Source: Bdellovibrio sp.
Lineage (GTDB): Bacteria > Bdellovibrionota > Bdellovibrionia > Bdellovibrionales > Bdellovibrionaceae
NCBI GenBank assembly: GCA_025359945.1
Contig: JANYDD010000053.1
Location: forward strand, 1 to 64,000
DNA length: 64,000 nucleotides
Direction of reading: 5' to 3'
Shown here: positions 62,627-64,000 of the stretch, piece by piece
How the letters are laid out: each line of letters begins with the position of its first letter
How positions within the stretch are numbered: position 1 is the stretch's first letter
The notes under the pieces: generated by a model
Told to the model about the DNA's origin: nothing
The model's input: only the letters and a program-made list of their open reading frames with translations
Database searches by the model: none
Made by a program: the position numbers and the translations under genes

Positions 62627-63739
62627 TTAGAAATTGTACTTAGCTAAAAATAACAGCTGATAATAACTTAGGCGCTCGAGCGGGTTGTTATTTCCGTTGT
62701 TGGGGGTGGTGTAAATATTTTGATAATTGGCGGTACTGGTTTTGTAGGTCAGATTCCACATATATCTGAAATCTATCCCCAACGCGAATTTCTCGGTCAG
62801 ATCGAAATCAAAACCAGTTGTTAAACCCCAATCCAAAGATTGGGAATCCGCTTGGTTGTTCAAAAGGTTCCAACGTGTATCGCGATAAGTTCGGTATGAA
62901 AAAGCAACCACTCCGCCGGCATTGGGCTGGAATGAACCCTCCATAAACACACCTTTGATCGCGAAATCGAAAGAATAATGGTCTACGTTGGTGACGCGAT
63001 TGTAGTAATTGGTGCCGATCAGGGCTCCATCTCGCTGAGTCAGTTCGTAGTTAGATGCCAAGAAATCACCTTGGACGATCATGCTATCACTTAGCTTTGA
63101 ACCCACGGCGACTCCGGCTGAATAATTTCCGCGAACGTTATTGGCATCCATATATCCTGGGATGCCACCCAGGCCGCCGACGAAAATGCGGCGAGATGGC
63201 TTTTTCTCTTCTTTAATTTCTGCGATCGGTGCCACGATCGTTTGTGCCGGTACTACTTGAGTCACCGGAACTACCACTGGCTGTTGCTGTTGTTGGCCGT
63301 TTAGATTATTGATTCGATCGCCAAACAGGGCGTCCGAGCGACGACGTTCGTCTTCCATACGCGACTGTTCTAGTTTCTCGACGATTTTTTGTTCGGTTTG
63401 CAGTTCTGATTCCTGACGGGCTTTTCGCAAACGCTCGGTCGGAGACTCCATTAAAGGGGTAGCTTCGATAATTGTCGTTGGTTGCTTTTGGACTCGTTGC
63501 TGAACTTGCGGTGCCTGTTGCTGAGGCTGCTGCACATTCACTTGAACTGACGAAGACGCATTGCCGTTTTTAGCCTGTTGAGAAATGCGATCGATCTCCG
63601 AGTTTAAGTCTTCGTCTAAATCGGCCTGCGCCCAGGCGAAATTGGCCATAGTTAAAACCACAAGAATCTTCAAGGACGCGCTTGAGGCTTGCCCAACCCA
63701 ATTGAATTTGTTTTTGAAAGCCGTTTGTCGAGTAGTCAT
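62627..63739 (-). CDS. Outer-membrane beta-barrel protein with Gln-rich N-terminal region
   Basis: A 370-residue protein with a signal peptide (cleavage near FAWAQA). A Gln-rich, coiled-coil-prone region follows (about 60-160, with QQPQQQAPQVQQR, then TERLRKARQESELQTEQKIV) and includes a second Gln/Val run. The C-terminal 190 residues alternate as in a barrel (RIFVGGLGGIPGYMD, FALGIDFRYMWNL) and end in KYNF with terminal Phe. No family is recognised. The ATG follows AAGGAG. Confidence 0.75.
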   Translation of the reverse strand: MTTRQTAFKNKFNWVGQASSASLKILVVLTMANFAWAQADLDEDLNSEIDRISQQAKNGNASSSVQVNVQQPQQQAPQVQQRVQKQPTTIIEATPLMESPTERLRKARQESELQTEQKIVEKLEQSRMEDERRRSDALFGDRINNLNGQQQQQPVVVPVTQVVPAQTIVAPIAEIKEEKKPSRRIFVGGLGGIPGYMDANNVRGNYSAGVAVGSKLSDSMIVQGDFLASNYELTQRDGALIGTNYYNRVTNVDHYSFDFAIKGVFMEGSFQPNAGGVVAFSYRTYRDTRWNLLNNQADSQSLDWGLTTGFDFDLTEKFALGIDFRYMWNLTYKTSTANYQNIYTTPNNGNNNPLERLSYYQLLFLAKYNF

Positions 63740-63975
63740 AAACTCTCCTTACTTAATTAAAATAATCCAATTGATATTAGAGCAAACCTGGGACCATAGA
63801 CTGGGCTTTATGGTGTTTAGCTAAATACTTGAAATATTGGGAATTATTTCTGTTAGAAATTTTCGACCGCTGGGTACGGGTGATGAACTTTTAATCACTA
63901 AGCGCAAAAAAGCTGAGCATCACGTGAAAAAGGACCTTGAGTCGAAGCTCATAAAACTCTATGACTAGATTTCTT

Positions 63976-64000
63976 GGCCCTGTGGTGGAATTGGTAGACG
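63976..64000 (+). tRNA. tRNA-Leu, 5' part cut by window end
   Basis: The last 25 bases fit the 5' half of a bacterial tRNA-Leu: GGCCCTG as acceptor strand (63976-63982), T-G at positions 8-9, then GTGGAATTGGTAGAC, the typical class II Leu D-arm. The anticodon and variable arm lie outside the window. Confidence 0.85.

Overview
The window reads as chromosome of a Bdellovibrio-like bacterium (Bdellovibrionota, former Deltaproteobacteria). This is inferred from the gene neighbourhoods, from many secreted or outer-membrane proteins of unrecognised family, and from a 'GFQNC'-type lipoprotein signal. No taxonomic marker was searched. Genes are dense and often overlap by ATGA, GTGA or TTGA. TTG and GTG starts are common and usually supported by a Shine-Dalgarno (SD) sequence.

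Layout. Positions 1-50 hold the first codons of an IS5-type transposase leaving the window, followed by about 550 bp of decayed sequence. From 599 to 3311 there is a three-gene overlapping operon: GNAT N-acyltransferase, M14-like carboxypeptidase and alpha/beta hydrolase. From 3312 to 4945 lies a scar: a DUF4143 ATPase pseudogene broken by a frameshift in its Walker A motif and by a 106-bp MITE-like element, then a decayed second copy of the start of the hydrolase gene. From 5032 to 15465 are a YaiI protein, secreted proteins of unknown function, an N-formylglutamate amidohydrolase-like enzyme, a DUF2177 membrane protein, a PduO-type cobalamin adenosyltransferase, a GNAT-like protein and a large Cys-rich VWA-like lipoprotein.

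From 15711 to 37908 an almost complete type II secretion system (T2SS) is encoded in three blocks: gspCD, gspEFGHIJK and gspLMN. No prepilin peptidase gene (gspO/pilD) is present. The gap between D and E holds a minus-strand secreted protein, an orphan antitoxin-like HTH protein, a truncated HNH nuclease carrying a second in-frame copy of the 106-bp element, and a NUDIX CoA pyrophosphatase. The gap between K and L holds a secreted protein with fibronectin-like and formylglycine-generating-enzyme-like regions, and an intact DUF4143 ATPase next to a strong inverted repeat.

From 37994 to 64000 the content is mostly housekeeping: ssb; then on the minus strand rel, rpoZ, gmk, yicC, miaA, mutL and a Dpm1-type glycosyltransferase; then dut, an M16 peptidase, pnp, rpsO, truB, infB, nusA and rimP (the usual translation/RNA-processing order). 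These are interspersed with small beta-barrel-like and membrane proteins. The window ends inside a tRNA-Leu gene.

I found no CRISPR array, prophage or convincing new defence or biosynthetic system. The most unusual items are the 106-bp element (two copies, 22-bp terminal inverted repeats, perfect 8-bp target duplications, one copy read through in frame), the split T2SS with an FGE-like secreted neighbour, a roughly 90-residue insertion in RimP, and two degraded gene duplicates.
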